Of a stretch of DNA of 64,000 nt, positions 36,466 through 45,132 are shown piece by piece. The DNA is taken from positions 1-64,000 of the forward strand of contig NZ_SFCC01000015.1 of NCBI RefSeq assembly GCF_004214935.1, in the 5' to 3' direction. This stretch comes from Amycolatopsis suaedae. GTDB lineage: Bacteria > Actinomycetota > Actinomycetes > Mycobacteriales > Pseudonocardiaceae. Under the pieces are notes generated by a model. That model saw only the letters and a program-made list of their open reading frames with translations, did not search any database and was not told the origin of the DNA. The translations under genes and the position numbers were made by a program. Position 1 is the first letter of the stretch. Each line of letters begins with the position of its first letter.

Positions 36466-37884
36466 TCAGTTCTGCTTGGGCGGTTTGATCTCGCCGATCA
36501 CCGCGGGAGTCGTCTGGTCGAGTCCCTGGGTGCCGAAGTACTCGTTGGGGTCGTTTTCCTGGAGGTAGTCGGCGCGCTTGTGCTCCTTGTCCTCCTCGCG
36601 CTGCTGGCCCTGGCCCGCGCCAGCCATACCGCCGGGTACGCCGGTGGCCCTGGACCCGGCCGCTGCGGCGCCGCCGCGGAGCACTTCACCGGCGCTGCGT
36701 CCGCCAGGCACTCCGGCGCCGGTGCCCTTCCCGGCGCCTGGCTGGTTGCCCGGCCCGCCCGTCGCGCTCCCGGGTGCGCCACCACGGGGGCCGCCCGCTC
36801 CCGTGCCCGTGCCGCCGGGCCCGCCGGCTTTGCCGGACACGAAGCTCCCGGCGCGGCCGGGAAAGCCGCTGCGGTTTGGGCTGTTGCGTACCGTCTCGCT
36901 GCCGTACCGGCCGAGCCCCTGCCCGCCGGGCACCGTCGTCCCGCCGAACGCGGCCGGGCTCAGTCCCGGCCCCGGAGTCCTGCCGACGTTCGGCGCCGGC
37001 CCGCCGGGTGCGCCCGGCGGAGGAACCGAACCCGCACCGGTGTGTGGCCCGGCCGGCCCGGACATGGGGCTGCCGGGCCCGCCCGGCCCGACCGGCGGTG
37101 CACCACCCGACGAGCCGACCGGGCTGCCGGTGTTACCGCCGGTGAAGCCTGCCGCGGACGTGCTGTCCTGGCCCAACTGTGGCGGCGGCGCGAACATCGG
37201 CTGCGTGGAGCCGGTGCGGAAGAGTTCACGGTCGCGCTGCGCCAGCACTTCGGCGGCCTGCGCGTGTGCCTCCTGCTGGCGCCGCGCCTCCGCCTGCATG
37301 GCTTCCATGCTCGCCCGGGCCGCATCGAAGTCGCCGCTGGAGATGTTGCGTGCGACCTCCTTCATCGACTCGTCGACGCTCCTGCCCGCCGGCTCGGGCA
37401 TGTTGTTCTTGGCATTCGTCACGGCTCCGGCTTGCTGGGAGAGCCGGTTGGAGGTGAGATGGGTCGCGTTGCCCGAAGATTCGGCCCAGCTGGCGAGCTT
37501 GCCAAAGAAGGCGTGTGCTCCAGCAGCACCCTTCCCCTGCCACTCGGTCTCTTCCTTGGCGGCGGCCTGCCGGAATGCGGAGGCGAGCTGGAGCTGAGTG
37601 TTGCCGATATTGTTCGCTATCGTGCCCTGCTCATCAATGCCGCCAGGGTTGACTCCGTCGTTGACGAGGTGCTGAAGCCGATCATGTGGGAGACTGCGGT
37701 AGTCGTGATCCGAGCCGTTGAGGCCAGCGCGAAACTGCTGACCCTGCTCTAGGTGTAGACCTTGGTCCCGGGAGTAGTCGATCGCGGCCTGGTTGTGGCC
37801 AGTGATCATCGTGCCGATGTCCTGCGTCTCGGCATATCTTTGACCTTCGTACTTGCGCGGCTGGTAGCCGGCATTTTCGGTCAT
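36466..37884 (-). CDS. PPE-like / ESX-associated Gly-Pro-rich protein
   Basis: The 472-residue protein has a helical N-terminal half (about 1-190) with heptad patterns and SNRLSQQAGAVTNAKNNMPEPAG, like PPE/WXG-type domains of Pseudonocardiaceae. A long Gly/Pro/Ser/Ala-rich region (about 245-430) follows, then a conserved-looking tail DLDQTTP-type end, TTPAVIGEIKPP. Such tails recur in type VII secretion-associated proteins of this family (knowledge, moderate). AGGGAGGA precedes the ATG. It ends a unit with the DUF3558 and WXG-like genes; EspG lies just upstream. Confidence 0.75.
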   Translation of the reverse strand: MTENAGYQPRKYEGQRYAETQDIGTMITGHNQAAIDYSRDQGLHLEQGQQFRAGLNGSDHDYRSLPHDRLQHLVNDGVNPGGIDEQGTIANNIGNTQLQLASAFRQAAAKEETEWQGKGAAGAHAFFGKLASWAESSGNATHLTSNRLSQQAGAVTNAKNNMPEPAGRSVDESMKEVARNISSGDFDAARASMEAMQAEARRQQEAHAQAAEVLAQRDRELFRTGSTQPMFAPPPQLGQDSTSAAGFTGGNTGSPVGSSGGAPPVGPGGPGSPMSGPAGPHTGAGSVPPPGAPGGPAPNVGRTPGPGLSPAAFGGTTVPGGQGLGRYGSETVRNSPNRSGFPGRAGSFVSGKAGGPGGTGTGAGGPRGGAPGSATGGPGNQPGAGKGTGAGVPGGRSAGEVLRGGAAAAGSRATGVPGGMAGAGQGQQREEDKEHKRADYLQENDPNEYFGTQGLDQTTPAVIGEIKPPKQN

Positions 37885-37903
37885 TTGCGACTTCCTCCCT
37901 GCG

Positions 37904-38434
37904 TCACTGAACCTTCGGCAGCAGCGGCTCAAGTTTTTCGGCTAACCGCCGTGAATCCGGGCAACTGTCGTTGCGCGGATCTTCGAGGGCGATCCCGGCG
38001 ACGGCTCTCGCGGTCGAAGACACTTCAAGGGCTATCGCGCAGCCGCCGAAACTTTCGACTGCCTCGAGTGCGGGTCGGCCGTTGATCGTGAGCTCGGAGG
38101 CATTTGGGTCAGTCTTTCTGAATTCTGCGAGTCCTTGGGCTGGATCCAATGCGATAGACGCTGAACCGTATCGGATTTTCGAGGCAACGCACTCGTTTCG
38201 TTGACTTATGTTCTTGCCTGGTTCAAAGCTTTGACTGGCAAGGAGTTGGTTCAAGACGTCGCAAGCGTTCATTCCGTTGAACACGTCTGGTGGACTGCTT
38301 GAGCTAGAAGGCGGGGTGGTTGCGCTTATTCCTGTTGCTCGTGGGGTGCCAGCCTGCGTGTCCGAGCAGCCGCCGAGTACGCCTGCTGCAATAACAGTGA
38401 CCAGTATGGCCCTGTGGGAGTAAGACAGTCGCAT
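37904..38434 (-). CDS. DUF3558 lipoprotein
   Basis: The 176-residue lipoprotein has a signal peptide with lipobox VLGGCS (Cys near 23), a Ser/Pro/Thr linker and a DUF3558 domain (NACDVLNQLLASQSF, then NECVASKIRYGSASIAL, GGCAIALEVS). DUF3558 proteins occur in ESX-linked loci of Pseudonocardiaceae; the role is unknown. The gene is visibly poorer in G+C than its surroundings and uses A/T-ending codons more often. Three bases separate it from the WXG-like stop. Confidence 0.88.
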   Translation of the reverse strand: MRLSYSHRAILVTVIAAGVLGGCSDTQAGTPRATGISATTPPSSSSSPPDVFNGMNACDVLNQLLASQSFEPGKNISQRNECVASKIRYGSASIALDPAQGLAEFRKTDPNASELTINGRPALEAVESFGGCAIALEVSSTARAVAGIALEDPRNDSCPDSRRLAEKLEPLLPKVQ

Positions 38435-38437
38435 GGT

Positions 38438-38881
38438 CTAGCTTTCCAGGCTCTTTAGGAATGGGCCGAGGCTCTGCTTGGACTCGTCGTCGGCGGCATC
38501 GTAGTTACTTCTTGCAATTTTAATGGCTTCGTGCATGTCGTTTAGGCTGATTTGGAAATTCTTGAAGGTCAATGCCAAGGACTGATCGTCAGAGTCCAAC
38601 GATGCTAGAACGTGGCCAGCAACTTCACGTGCATAGGGGTCGTTGCCAAGCTCGGGTGATCGGAGCAGGTTCGGTAGCTGCTTTGCTGCTTCGGTTAGGT
38701 CTTGTTTCGCCTGTTCAAGGGCCTCTATAAAAGCCTGGCCGCCTGCCTCGCTGATGGCCCAGTCGCCGTTCTTGGCTTCGGCGAGCAGCTTCTGGGCTCC
38801 GCCTGCGAACTCTTCGACCTTCTCCTCGTCGGTGAAGACCGACATGAGGAAGTTGTTCCCCGCGTCGCCTGCTGCCGTCAT
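38438..38881 (-). CDS. WXG100-like helical protein with YxxxD motif
   Basis: The 147-residue protein is almost entirely helical, with no signal peptide. It begins MTAAGDAGNNFLMSVFTDEEKVEEFAGG. Near the C-terminus SNYDAADDES contains YxxxD, the general secretion motif of ESX substrates. It lacks a clear WXG turn, so assignment to the WXG100-like group is inference from context. GGGAGGGG lies upstream of ATG 38881. It is the first gene of the three-gene unit. Confidence 0.7.
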   Translation of the reverse strand: MTAAGDAGNNFLMSVFTDEEKVEEFAGGAQKLLAEAKNGDWAISEAGGQAFIEALEQAKQDLTEAAKQLPNLLRSPELGNDPYAREVAGHVLASLDSDDQSLALTFKNFQISLNDMHEAIKIARSNYDAADDESKQSLGPFLKSLES

Positions 38882-38956
38882 GCTGCCCCTCCCGTTACCG
38901 GCCGTGTGCACACGGTATCAACGCTGGCCAGGGGTTGTCCCGGCCTTCAGGCCAAC

Positions 38957-39742
38957 TCACACCCCGAGGGCGACGTTGAGGCGGTCGCGCAGCCACTGGG
39001 CGATCCGGCGGCCGTCGGCGGGGGTGTAGGTCTGCCGCTGCGCGCCGTCGCCGAGCTGCTCGGTGACTGTGAAGAACCGGCCGTCGGCGGTGTCGAACCA
39101 GGTCATCGTGCCCAGCTGGACCTCACGGCCACGGCGGGCGACGGAGTCGGCCTCACGGGCGGAGCAGGTGATGATGCCGTAGCGCAGCATGGGCGCGGTG
39201 AAGTAGTGCTCGGCGGCACGCAGGCCGGTGGGGGAGCCGGGGTCGTCGCCGGTGTCGTAGATCTGCGGCAGGTCGTCCTCGGCCGAGGGCTTGGGGGGCT
39301 CGGTCACCGTGGTGACCGGCGGGTGGGGGATGGGACGCCAGTCGGGCAGGAAGCTGATCATTTCCGGGACCACGTACTCGGGTCTCAGTCCTTCGATCAC
39401 CATCCGGTCGCCGTCCTGACGGCTCAGGAACCCCAGCTGCCCCTGCCAGCCGCCGCGGTAGCGGTACCTGGTGTCGGTCTCGGTGGTGGCCGCGACCTGG
39501 GTGATCAGGATCTCCGGCGACGCCCACGCGCGCAGCAGGTCCTCCAGCTCGGGCTGTAGTCGTTCGTCGCGGGCCAGGCCGTCGGATTCGAGCCGTCGCC
39601 ACGTCCTGGCACGCTGCTCCGCCCGCTCGGTGAACGTCGGGCTCACGTACGGGATCTCGTACGGGTACACCCACCGGCCGAGCTTCAGATCCTCGTCGAG
39701 GATGTCCAGCTCTTCCATCCGCGCGCTGAACGACGTTGCCAT
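38957..39742 (-). CDS. ESX secretion-associated protein, EspG family
   Basis: The 261-residue protein shows an N-terminal LDILDEDLKLGRWVYPYEIPYVSPTFTER, a core of mixed strands and helices, and a C-terminal RRGREVQLGTMTWFDTADGRFFTV block. This is the EspG pattern. EspG proteins are cytosolic chaperones for PE/PPE substrates of type VII secretion. It lies 76 bases upstream of the WXG-like gene on the same strand, completing a chaperone-substrate unit. No EccC or other core machinery gene is present in the window. Confidence 0.8.
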   Translation of the reverse strand: MATSFSARMEELDILDEDLKLGRWVYPYEIPYVSPTFTERAEQRARTWRRLESDGLARDERLQPELEDLLRAWASPEILITQVAATTETDTRYRYRGGWQGQLGFLSRQDGDRMVIEGLRPEYVVPEMISFLPDWRPIPHPPVTTVTEPPKPSAEDDLPQIYDTGDDPGSPTGLRAAEHYFTAPMLRYGIITCSAREADSVARRGREVQLGTMTWFDTADGRFFTVTEQLGDGAQRQTYTPADGRRIAQWLRDRLNVALGV

Positions 39743-39904
39743 CCCATGTGCCCCCTACGACCATCCGCAACCCTCGCTACGGTAGCGCACCGTCCCGACA
39801 GCCTCACCCATCGATCCCGCGGTCGGTCGACACGGAGTCGTAGGTTGCTGACGCTGTGTGTTAGCGTTCGCTCCAACGGGTTGTGTCATCTCAGGGGAGG
39901 GCAG

Positions 39905-39988
39905 ATGGCACCCCATTTTCGCTGTCCTTGGCGTGCACGTAGTGCGGTCGCAGCACCGCCGGCACGAGCGCTGATGGCCTCCCTCTGA
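39905..39988 (+). CDS. Possible 27-residue open frame before the lipoprotein pair
   Basis: ATG 39905 follows GGGGAGGGCAG and opens a 27-codon frame beginning MAPHFRCPWRARSA. The ribosome-binding match is strong, and the frame sits between a TAGCGT -10-like box (39862-39867) and the first lipoprotein gene, 53 bases downstream. It could be a leader peptide or chance. No homology is recognised. Confidence 0.25.
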   Translation: MAPHFRCPWRARSAVAAPPARALMASL

Positions 39989-40041
39989 GCTCCGGCATCG
40001 ACCGGTTCAGCATCGGCAGACCCACCGAATGGAGGGCTGAC

Positions 40042-40560
40042 ATGCTTCTGCGACGCCTGGCCGCCTGTGCGGCAGTCGCCTTGCTGCTCGCCGGCTGCGG
40101 CAGCCGGCTGGTCTCAGGCACGGCCGTACCCGCTACCGCCGTGCCGACGATGTCCTCACCTGCCGCCACTCCGACCGCGAAGAGCAGAACTAACGCACCG
40201 AGGTCCACCGGGCAGCAGAAGACCGCGCCCGCCGCACTCGAGTCGATGTCGATCAGCCTCCAGTCGAACCTGAACTACAAGAACATCCAGGGCCTGCTGA
40301 TCAGCGTCTGTGAGAGCGGCAGGTCCGGCGGGGCGGAGCAGGACCTGGTCGGCATGTTCCCGGCGCTGGATCCCAGTCATCCCGAGCACCGGATCAAGGT
40401 CCACTTCGAACCGCCGGAGATGCGGGCGGCCAAGGACGAGGGCTACTACCTGCTCTTCACCGGCGGCTATCCGACCCAGCCGGGACGCACCATCAAGGTG
40501 GGGTTCAAGGCCTACGTCGACAACGGCGACGCCAACTGGTGCGGGACCGTCAAGTTCTAG
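40042..40560 (+). CDS. Lipoprotein of unknown family (tandem copy 1)
   Basis: The 172-residue lipoprotein has lipobox LLAGCG (Cys near 19), a Ser/Thr/Ala linker (about 25-60) and a domain with SLQSNLNYKNIQGLLI, VCESGRSGG, FPALDPSHPEH, VHFEPPEMRAAKDEGYY, FTGGYPTQPGR and a final NWCGTVKF. Two domain cysteines may pair. About half the domain is identical to the next gene. I do not recognise the family. GGAGG precedes the ATG. It is divergent from espG. Confidence 0.82.
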   Translation: MLLRRLAACAAVALLLAGCGSRLVSGTAVPATAVPTMSSPAATPTAKSRTNAPRSTGQQKTAPAALESMSISLQSNLNYKNIQGLLISVCESGRSGGAEQDLVGMFPALDPSHPEHRIKVHFEPPEMRAAKDEGYYLLFTGGYPTQPGRTIKVGFKAYVDNGDANWCGTVKF

Positions 40561-40641
40561 TCGCTACACCACGCACTTGATCCTTGACATTCTGTGCTAG
40601 CTTGTGCGCAGCGTGATCGAGGGATGACCGGGGAGGGTCAA

Positions 40642-41157
40642 ATGGGCGCGCTGTCCAACGTGCAATCGCGACTTCCGAGACGTCTCGCCGCGGGAGCGGC
40701 ACTTGCCGTGCTGCTTGCCGGGTGCGGCGGCGACGACGGCAACTGGCTGGACAACGCCAGTCCGTTCATCACCAGCTCAGCCGGTACCACCGTCGCGGCG
40801 AGCCCGCCGAACGTCGTGCCGGACGACAAGCTCGAGAAGCTGGCCAACGACATCCAGTCCAACCTGAACTACAAGAACCTCGACGGCCTGCTCCGCACGG
40901 TCTGCGAGAGCGGCAGGTCGGGACAGGCCAAGCAGGACCTGCTGGCCGCGTTTCCCGCACTCGACCCCGGCCATCCCGAACACGGCGTCAAGGTCCACTT
41001 CGACCGGCCGGAGGTCAAGGCCGCGCAGAAGGAGGGCTACCTGCTGCGGTTCACCGGCGGCTACCCGACCCAGCCGGGGCGCAGTGTCCAGCTCGTCCTC
41101 AAGGCCTACCTCGACGCCGGCGTAGCCAGCTGGTGCGGCATGTCCAGCCTGAGCTGA
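40642..41157 (+). CDS. Lipoprotein of unknown family (tandem copy 2)
   Basis: The 171-residue lipoprotein starts at ATG 40642 (GGGGAGGG five bases upstream; the frame extends back to 40594). The lipobox is VLLAGCG (Cys near 31). The domain repeats the pattern of copy 1: NDIQSNLNYKNLDGLL, VCESGRSGQ, FPALDPGHPEHGVKVHF, RFTGGYPTQPGRS and SWCGMSSLS. The two genes are clear tandem paralogues. A possible promoter with TAGCTT (40598-40603) lies just upstream. Confidence 0.82.
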   Translation: MGALSNVQSRLPRRLAAGAALAVLLAGCGGDDGNWLDNASPFITSSAGTTVAASPPNVVPDDKLEKLANDIQSNLNYKNLDGLLRTVCESGRSGQAKQDLLAAFPALDPGHPEHGVKVHFDRPEVKAAQKEGYLLRFTGGYPTQPGRSVQLVLKAYLDAGVASWCGMSSLS

Positions 41158-41162
41158 ACACG

Positions 41163-41194
41163 ACGAGGGCCCCTCCCGCGGGAGGGGCCCTCGT
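41163..41194. terminator. 16-bp uninterrupted palindrome between lipoprotein 2 and kgd
   Basis: ACGAGGGCCCCTCCCG (41163-41178) is followed directly by its complement (41179-41194). It separates convergent genes. Confidence 0.82.
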
Positions 41195-41203
41195 TCGTAA
41201 CCG

Positions 41204-44200
41204 TCAGCTGAACGCCTTGGCGATGATCGCCTTCTGCTCGACCTCGTGGACCTTCGACGAGCCCGCCGACGGCGCGGCCATCGGACGCCGGGCCGCGACC
41301 TGCAGGCCGCCGAAGACCTCCGGGAACTTGCGCGGCAGGTTGAGCCCGAAGAACGGCCAGGCACCCTGGTTCTCCGGCTCCTCCTGCACCCAGACGATCT
41401 CCTTCGCGGCCGTGTACCGCTCGACGGCCGCCAGCAGCTTCTTCTTCGGCAGCGGGTAGTACTGCTCGACACGGACCAGGGCGATGTCGTCGACGCCCTG
41501 CTTCTCGCGCTCGGCCAGCAACTCCCAGTACATCTTGCCGGAGGTCAGCAGCACCTTGCGGACCTTCGCCGGATCGACGGTGTCGTCGATGACCGACATG
41601 AACTTCGACTGCTCGGTGAACTCCTCGATGGAGGACTTGACCGCCTTGTCGCGCAGCAGCCGCTTCGGGGTGAACACCACCAGCGGCCGGTTGACGCCGT
41701 CGAGCGCGTGGCGGCGCAGCAGGTGGAAGTAGTTCGCGGGCGTCGACGGCACGGCGACGGTCATCGAGCCCTCCGCGCACAGCTGCAGGAAGCGCTCGAT
41801 GCGCCCGGACGTGTGGTCCGGCCCCTGACCCTCGTGGCCGTGCGGCAGCAGGAGGACGACGTCGGAGCGCTGACCCCACTTCGCCTCACCGGACGAGATG
41901 TACTCGTCGATCACGGTCTGCGCGCCGTTGACGAAGTCGCCGAACTGCGCCTCCCACATGACCAGCGCCTCGGCGTTGGCCACCGAGTAGCCGTACTCGA
42001 AGCCGACGGCCGCGTACTCCGACAGCGCCGAGTCGTAGATCATGACCCGGCCCTGGCCGTCGCTCAGGTTCTGCAGCGGCTGGTACTCCTGGCCGTTCTT
42101 GCGGTCGATGTACACCGAGTGCCGCTGGGTGAACGTCCCGCGGCGGGAGTCCTGCCCGGACAGCCGCACCAGGCGGCCCTCCAGCGCCAGCGACCCGAAC
42201 GCCAGCATCTCGCCGAACGCCCAGTCGATGCCGCCCTCGCGGGACATCTTCTGCCGCCGCTCCATGACCGGCTTGACCCTGGGGTGCGGGGTGAAGCCCT
42301 CCGGGACGTTGGCGAACGCGTCGCCGACGCGCTCGACGACCTCGCGGGAGATCGCGGTCGGCACCTTCGCCGGCACCTGCTGCTCCTCCTCGACCGACGG
42401 GCTCGCCTTGACCGGGTGCTTCTCCAGCTCACGCACCTCGTTGAAGACGTGCTCCAGCTGGCTGGAGAAGTCCCGCAACGCGGCCTCGGCCTCGTCGACG
42501 GAGATGTCGCCCCTGCCGATCAGCGACTCGGTGTAGGTCTTCCGCACGCTGCGCTTCGTGTCGATGATGTCGTACATCGCCGGCTGCGTCATCGACGGGT
42601 CGTCGCCCTCGTTGTGGCCGCGGCGCCGGTAGCAGATCATGTCGATCACGACGTCCTTGTTGAACGCCTGCCGGTAGTCCACCGCCAGCTTGGCCACCCA
42701 GTGCGCGGCCTCCGGGTCGTCACCGTTGACGTGGAACACCGGCGCGCCGATCATCTTCGCCACGTCGGTCGCGTACTGCGACGAGCGCGAGTGCTCCGGC
42801 GCGGTGGTGAAGCCGACCTGGTTGTTGATAATGATGTGCACGGTGCCGCCGGTGCGGTACCCGCGCAGCAGCGCCAGGTTCAGCGTCTCGGCGACGACGC
42901 CCTGCCCGGCGAACGCCGCGTCGCCGTGCAGCAGCACCGGCAGCACGGTGAAGCCGGAACCGCCCTTGTCGAGGATGTCCTGCTTGGCGCGGACGATGCC
43001 CTCGAGCACCGGGTCGACGGTCTCCAGGTGCGACGGGTTCGCGGTCAGCGACACCCTGGTCTCGCCGTCGCCGAACATCCGGAAGTACTTGCCCTCGGCA
43101 CCCAGGTGGTACTTCACGTCGCCCGAGCCGTGTGCCTGGCCGGGGTCGAGGTTGCCCTCGAACTCCTGGAAGATCTGCGAGATCGGCTTGCCGACGATGT
43201 TGGCCAGCACGTTCAGCCTGCCGCGGTGCGGCATGCCGATGACGACCTCGTCCAGCTCGTGCTCGGCGGCCTTGTCCAGCACGGTGTCCAGCAGCGGGAT
43301 GACGGTCTCGCCGCCCTCCAGCGAGAACCGCTTCTGCCCGACGTACTTGGTCTGCAGGAACGTCTCGAACGCCTCGGCGGCGTTCAGCTTGGACAGCACG
43401 TACTTCTGGACGGCGGGGTCCGGCTTCTCGTGCGGGATCTCCACGCGGTCCTGGATCCAGCGGCGCTCGTCCGGGTCGAGGATGTGGGTGTACTCGACGC
43501 CGACGGTGCGGCAGTACGAGTCGCGCAGCACGCCGAGCACGTCCCGCAGCTTCATCCGCTGCTTGCCGGCGAAGCCGCCGACGGCGAACTCGCGGTCGAG
43601 GTCCCACAGGGTCAGGCCGTGCGACAGGATGTCGAGGTCCTCGTGCCGCCGCTGCCGGTAGTTCAGCGGGTCGGTGTCGGCCATCAGGTGGCCGCGCATC
43701 CGGTACGCGTCGATCAGCTCCAGCACGCGGGCGGTCTTGTCGATCTCGCCCTCGGGGATGTCCTCGACCCAGCGCACCGGCTCGTAGGGCAGGCGCAGCG
43801 ACGTGAAGATGTCGTCGTAGAACCCGTCCGCGCCGAGCAGGTACTCGTGGATCCGCTTGAGGTACTCGCCGGACTCGGCGCCCTGGATGATGCGGTGGTC
43901 GTAGGTCGACGTCAGCGTCATGATCTTGCTGACGCCCAGCCCGACGAGGGTGCGCTCGTTGGTGCCCTCGAAGTGCGCCGGGTACTGCATCGCGCCGACG
44001 CCGATGATCGCGCCCTGGCCCTGCTGCAGCCTCGGCACCGAGTGGTTGGTGCCGATGCCGCCGGGGTTGGTCAGCGAGATCGTGGTGCCCGCGAAGTCGT
44101 CGGCCGTCAGCTTGTTGTTGCGGGCCTTCTTGACGATGTCCTCGTACGCCTGCCAGAACTGCAGGAACGTCATGTTCTCGGTGTTCTTGATGGAGGCCAC

Positions 44201-44911
44201 CACGAGGTTGCGGGCGCCGTCCTTGCCCTTCATGTCGATGGCGAGACCGAGGTTGACGTGCTCGGGCGTGACGGCGTGCGGCTTGCCGTCGATCATCTGG
44301 TAGTGCCGGTTCATGTTCGGGAACTGGTGCAGCGCCCGGATCATGGCGTAACCGATGAGGTGAGTGAACGAGATCTTGCCACCGCGGGTGCGCTTGAGGT
44401 GGTTGTTGATCACGATGCGGTTGTCGGCCATCAGCTTGGCCGGGACCGCGCGCACGCTGGTCGCCGTCGGCACGGACAGCGACGCGTCCATGTTCTTGGC
44501 GATCGCCGCCGCGGCGCCACGCAGCTGCTTGCTGTCCTGCTCGGCGTCGGGCTTCGGCGTCGTCGCGGCGGGCTTGGGCGCGGGCTGCGCCGGGGCGGGC
44601 TTGGCGGGCTCGGCCGGCTTCGCGGAGGGCTGCGGCTTGGTCGCGGCCGACTGCTTGGCGGCGGACTCGGCGTTGCGGACCGTCTTCGCCGAGGGTGCGG
44701 TCGCCTGACCGTTCGACGGGTCGGTCGGCGTTCCCGTGGACTCGCGTGCGCTGTCCGCCTTGCTCTGCGCCTCCTGCGTGGGCTTGAAGTCGGCGAAGAA
44801 CTCATGCCACGCGGCGTCTACTGAGGAGGGGTCGGCAAGGAACTGGTCGTACATCTCCTCGACCAGCCACTCGTTGGGGCCGAACTGTGACGCAGGGCTA
44901 CTGCTGGACAC
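41204..44911 (-). CDS. kgd: Multifunctional 2-oxoglutarate decarboxylase / dehydrogenase E1-E2 (Kgd)
   Basis: The 1235-residue enzyme has the short actinobacterial N-terminus (FGPNEWLVEEMYDQFLADP), an Ala/Pro/Lys linker (about 50-125), an E2-like acyltransferase domain with RTRGGKISFTHLIGYAM and TISLTNPGGIGTNHSVPRL, then the thiamine E1 domain (MPHRGRLNVLANIVGKP, GDAAFAGQGVV, NNQVGFTT). It feeds 2-oxoglutarate into the TCA cycle with E2p and Lpd and is held in check by the FHA protein GarA in mycobacteria (family knowledge). Start is GTG 44911. Confidence 0.96.
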   Translation of the reverse strand: MSSSSPASQFGPNEWLVEEMYDQFLADPSSVDAAWHEFFADFKPTQEAQSKADSARESTGTPTDPSNGQATAPSAKTVRNAESAAKQSAATKPQPSAKPAEPAKPAPAQPAPKPAATTPKPDAEQDSKQLRGAAAAIAKNMDASLSVPTATSVRAVPAKLMADNRIVINNHLKRTRGGKISFTHLIGYAMIRALHQFPNMNRHYQMIDGKPHAVTPEHVNLGLAIDMKGKDGARNLVVASIKNTENMTFLQFWQAYEDIVKKARNNKLTADDFAGTTISLTNPGGIGTNHSVPRLQQGQGAIIGVGAMQYPAHFEGTNERTLVGLGVSKIMTLTSTYDHRIIQGAESGEYLKRIHEYLLGADGFYDDIFTSLRLPYEPVRWVEDIPEGEIDKTARVLELIDAYRMRGHLMADTDPLNYRQRRHEDLDILSHGLTLWDLDREFAVGGFAGKQRMKLRDVLGVLRDSYCRTVGVEYTHILDPDERRWIQDRVEIPHEKPDPAVQKYVLSKLNAAEAFETFLQTKYVGQKRFSLEGGETVIPLLDTVLDKAAEHELDEVVIGMPHRGRLNVLANIVGKPISQIFQEFEGNLDPGQAHGSGDVKYHLGAEGKYFRMFGDGETRVSLTANPSHLETVDPVLEGIVRAKQDILDKGGSGFTVLPVLLHGDAAFAGQGVVAETLNLALLRGYRTGGTVHIIINNQVGFTTAPEHSRSSQYATDVAKMIGAPVFHVNGDDPEAAHWVAKLAVDYRQAFNKDVVIDMICYRRRGHNEGDDPSMTQPAMYDIIDTKRSVRKTYTESLIGRGDISVDEAEAALRDFSSQLEHVFNEVRELEKHPVKASPSVEEEQQVPAKVPTAISREVVERVGDAFANVPEGFTPHPRVKPVMERRQKMSREGGIDWAFGEMLAFGSLALEGRLVRLSGQDSRRGTFTQRHSVYIDRKNGQEYQPLQNLSDGQGRVMIYDSALSEYAAVGFEYGYSVANAEALVMWEAQFGDFVNGAQTVIDEYISSGEAKWGQRSDVVLLLPHGHEGQGPDHTSGRIERFLQLCAEGSMTVAVPSTPANYFHLLRRHALDGVNRPLVVFTPKRLLRDKAVKSSIEEFTEQSKFMSVIDDTVDPAKVRKVLLTSGKMYWELLAEREKQGVDDIALVRVEQYYPLPKKKLLAAVERYTAAKEIVWVQEEPENQGAWPFFGLNLPRKFPEVFGGLQVAARRPMAAPSAGSSKVHEVEQKAIIAKAFS

Positions 44912-44949
44912 GGCTGAGACTCGCCTCTATCCATACTCGATCTTGGGTC

Positions 44950-44977
44950 GGGGTTACGCGCCTACCAGGCTAACCCC
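44950..44977 (-). promoter_or_regulatory. Nested dyad in the kgd 5' region
   Basis: GGGGTTA (44950-44956) and TAACCCC (44971-44977) enclose an inner dyad, GCCT-ACC-AGGC. It lies 39 bases upstream of the kgd start, just beyond a TATGGA -10-like box on the minus strand. It could be an operator for a TCA-cycle regulator. Confidence 0.4.
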
Positions 44978-45079
44978 CTTGCGTATCGCGGTGTGATCGA
45001 TGTGGCTCAACTCAGGGGTCGGATGGTTGGGATTCGTCACTGAATCGATACCGACTCACCTTGCCGACCCTGACGGGCG

Positions 45080-45107
45080 GGAACCGGCATGCTGAGGTGA
45101 TCGTCTG
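45080..45107 (+). promoter_or_regulatory. ECF-type promoter of the YbaB-SUKH pair
   Basis: GGAACC (45080-45085), a 16-base spacer and CGTCTG (45102-45107) fit the GAAC/CGTC pattern of envelope-stress ECF sigma factors such as Streptomyces SigE. Predicted transcription start is near 45113, 8 bases before the AGGAGG that precedes GTG 45133. The placement is good, but the sigma factor is not in the window. Confidence 0.45.
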
Positions 45108-45132
45108 TGCGGGAAAGCGAGGAGGTACCCGG

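Noticed and set aside
36578..37597. Pro-rich 339-codon open frame antisense to the PPE-like gene
   Set aside because: It is the reverse reading of the Gly/Pro-rich region; the minus-strand gene has a good ribosome-binding site and operon context.
40584..40603. TTGACA with TAGCTT before lipoprotein copy 2 as a standard promoter
   Set aside because: Spacing is only 8 bases; a TTGATC at 40577 gives 15, so the promoter is uncertain and was not listed.
41246..44824. 1192-codon open frame antisense to kgd
   Set aside because: Composition is Val/Leu/Arg/Asp-rich and unordered; it mirrors the kgd codons.
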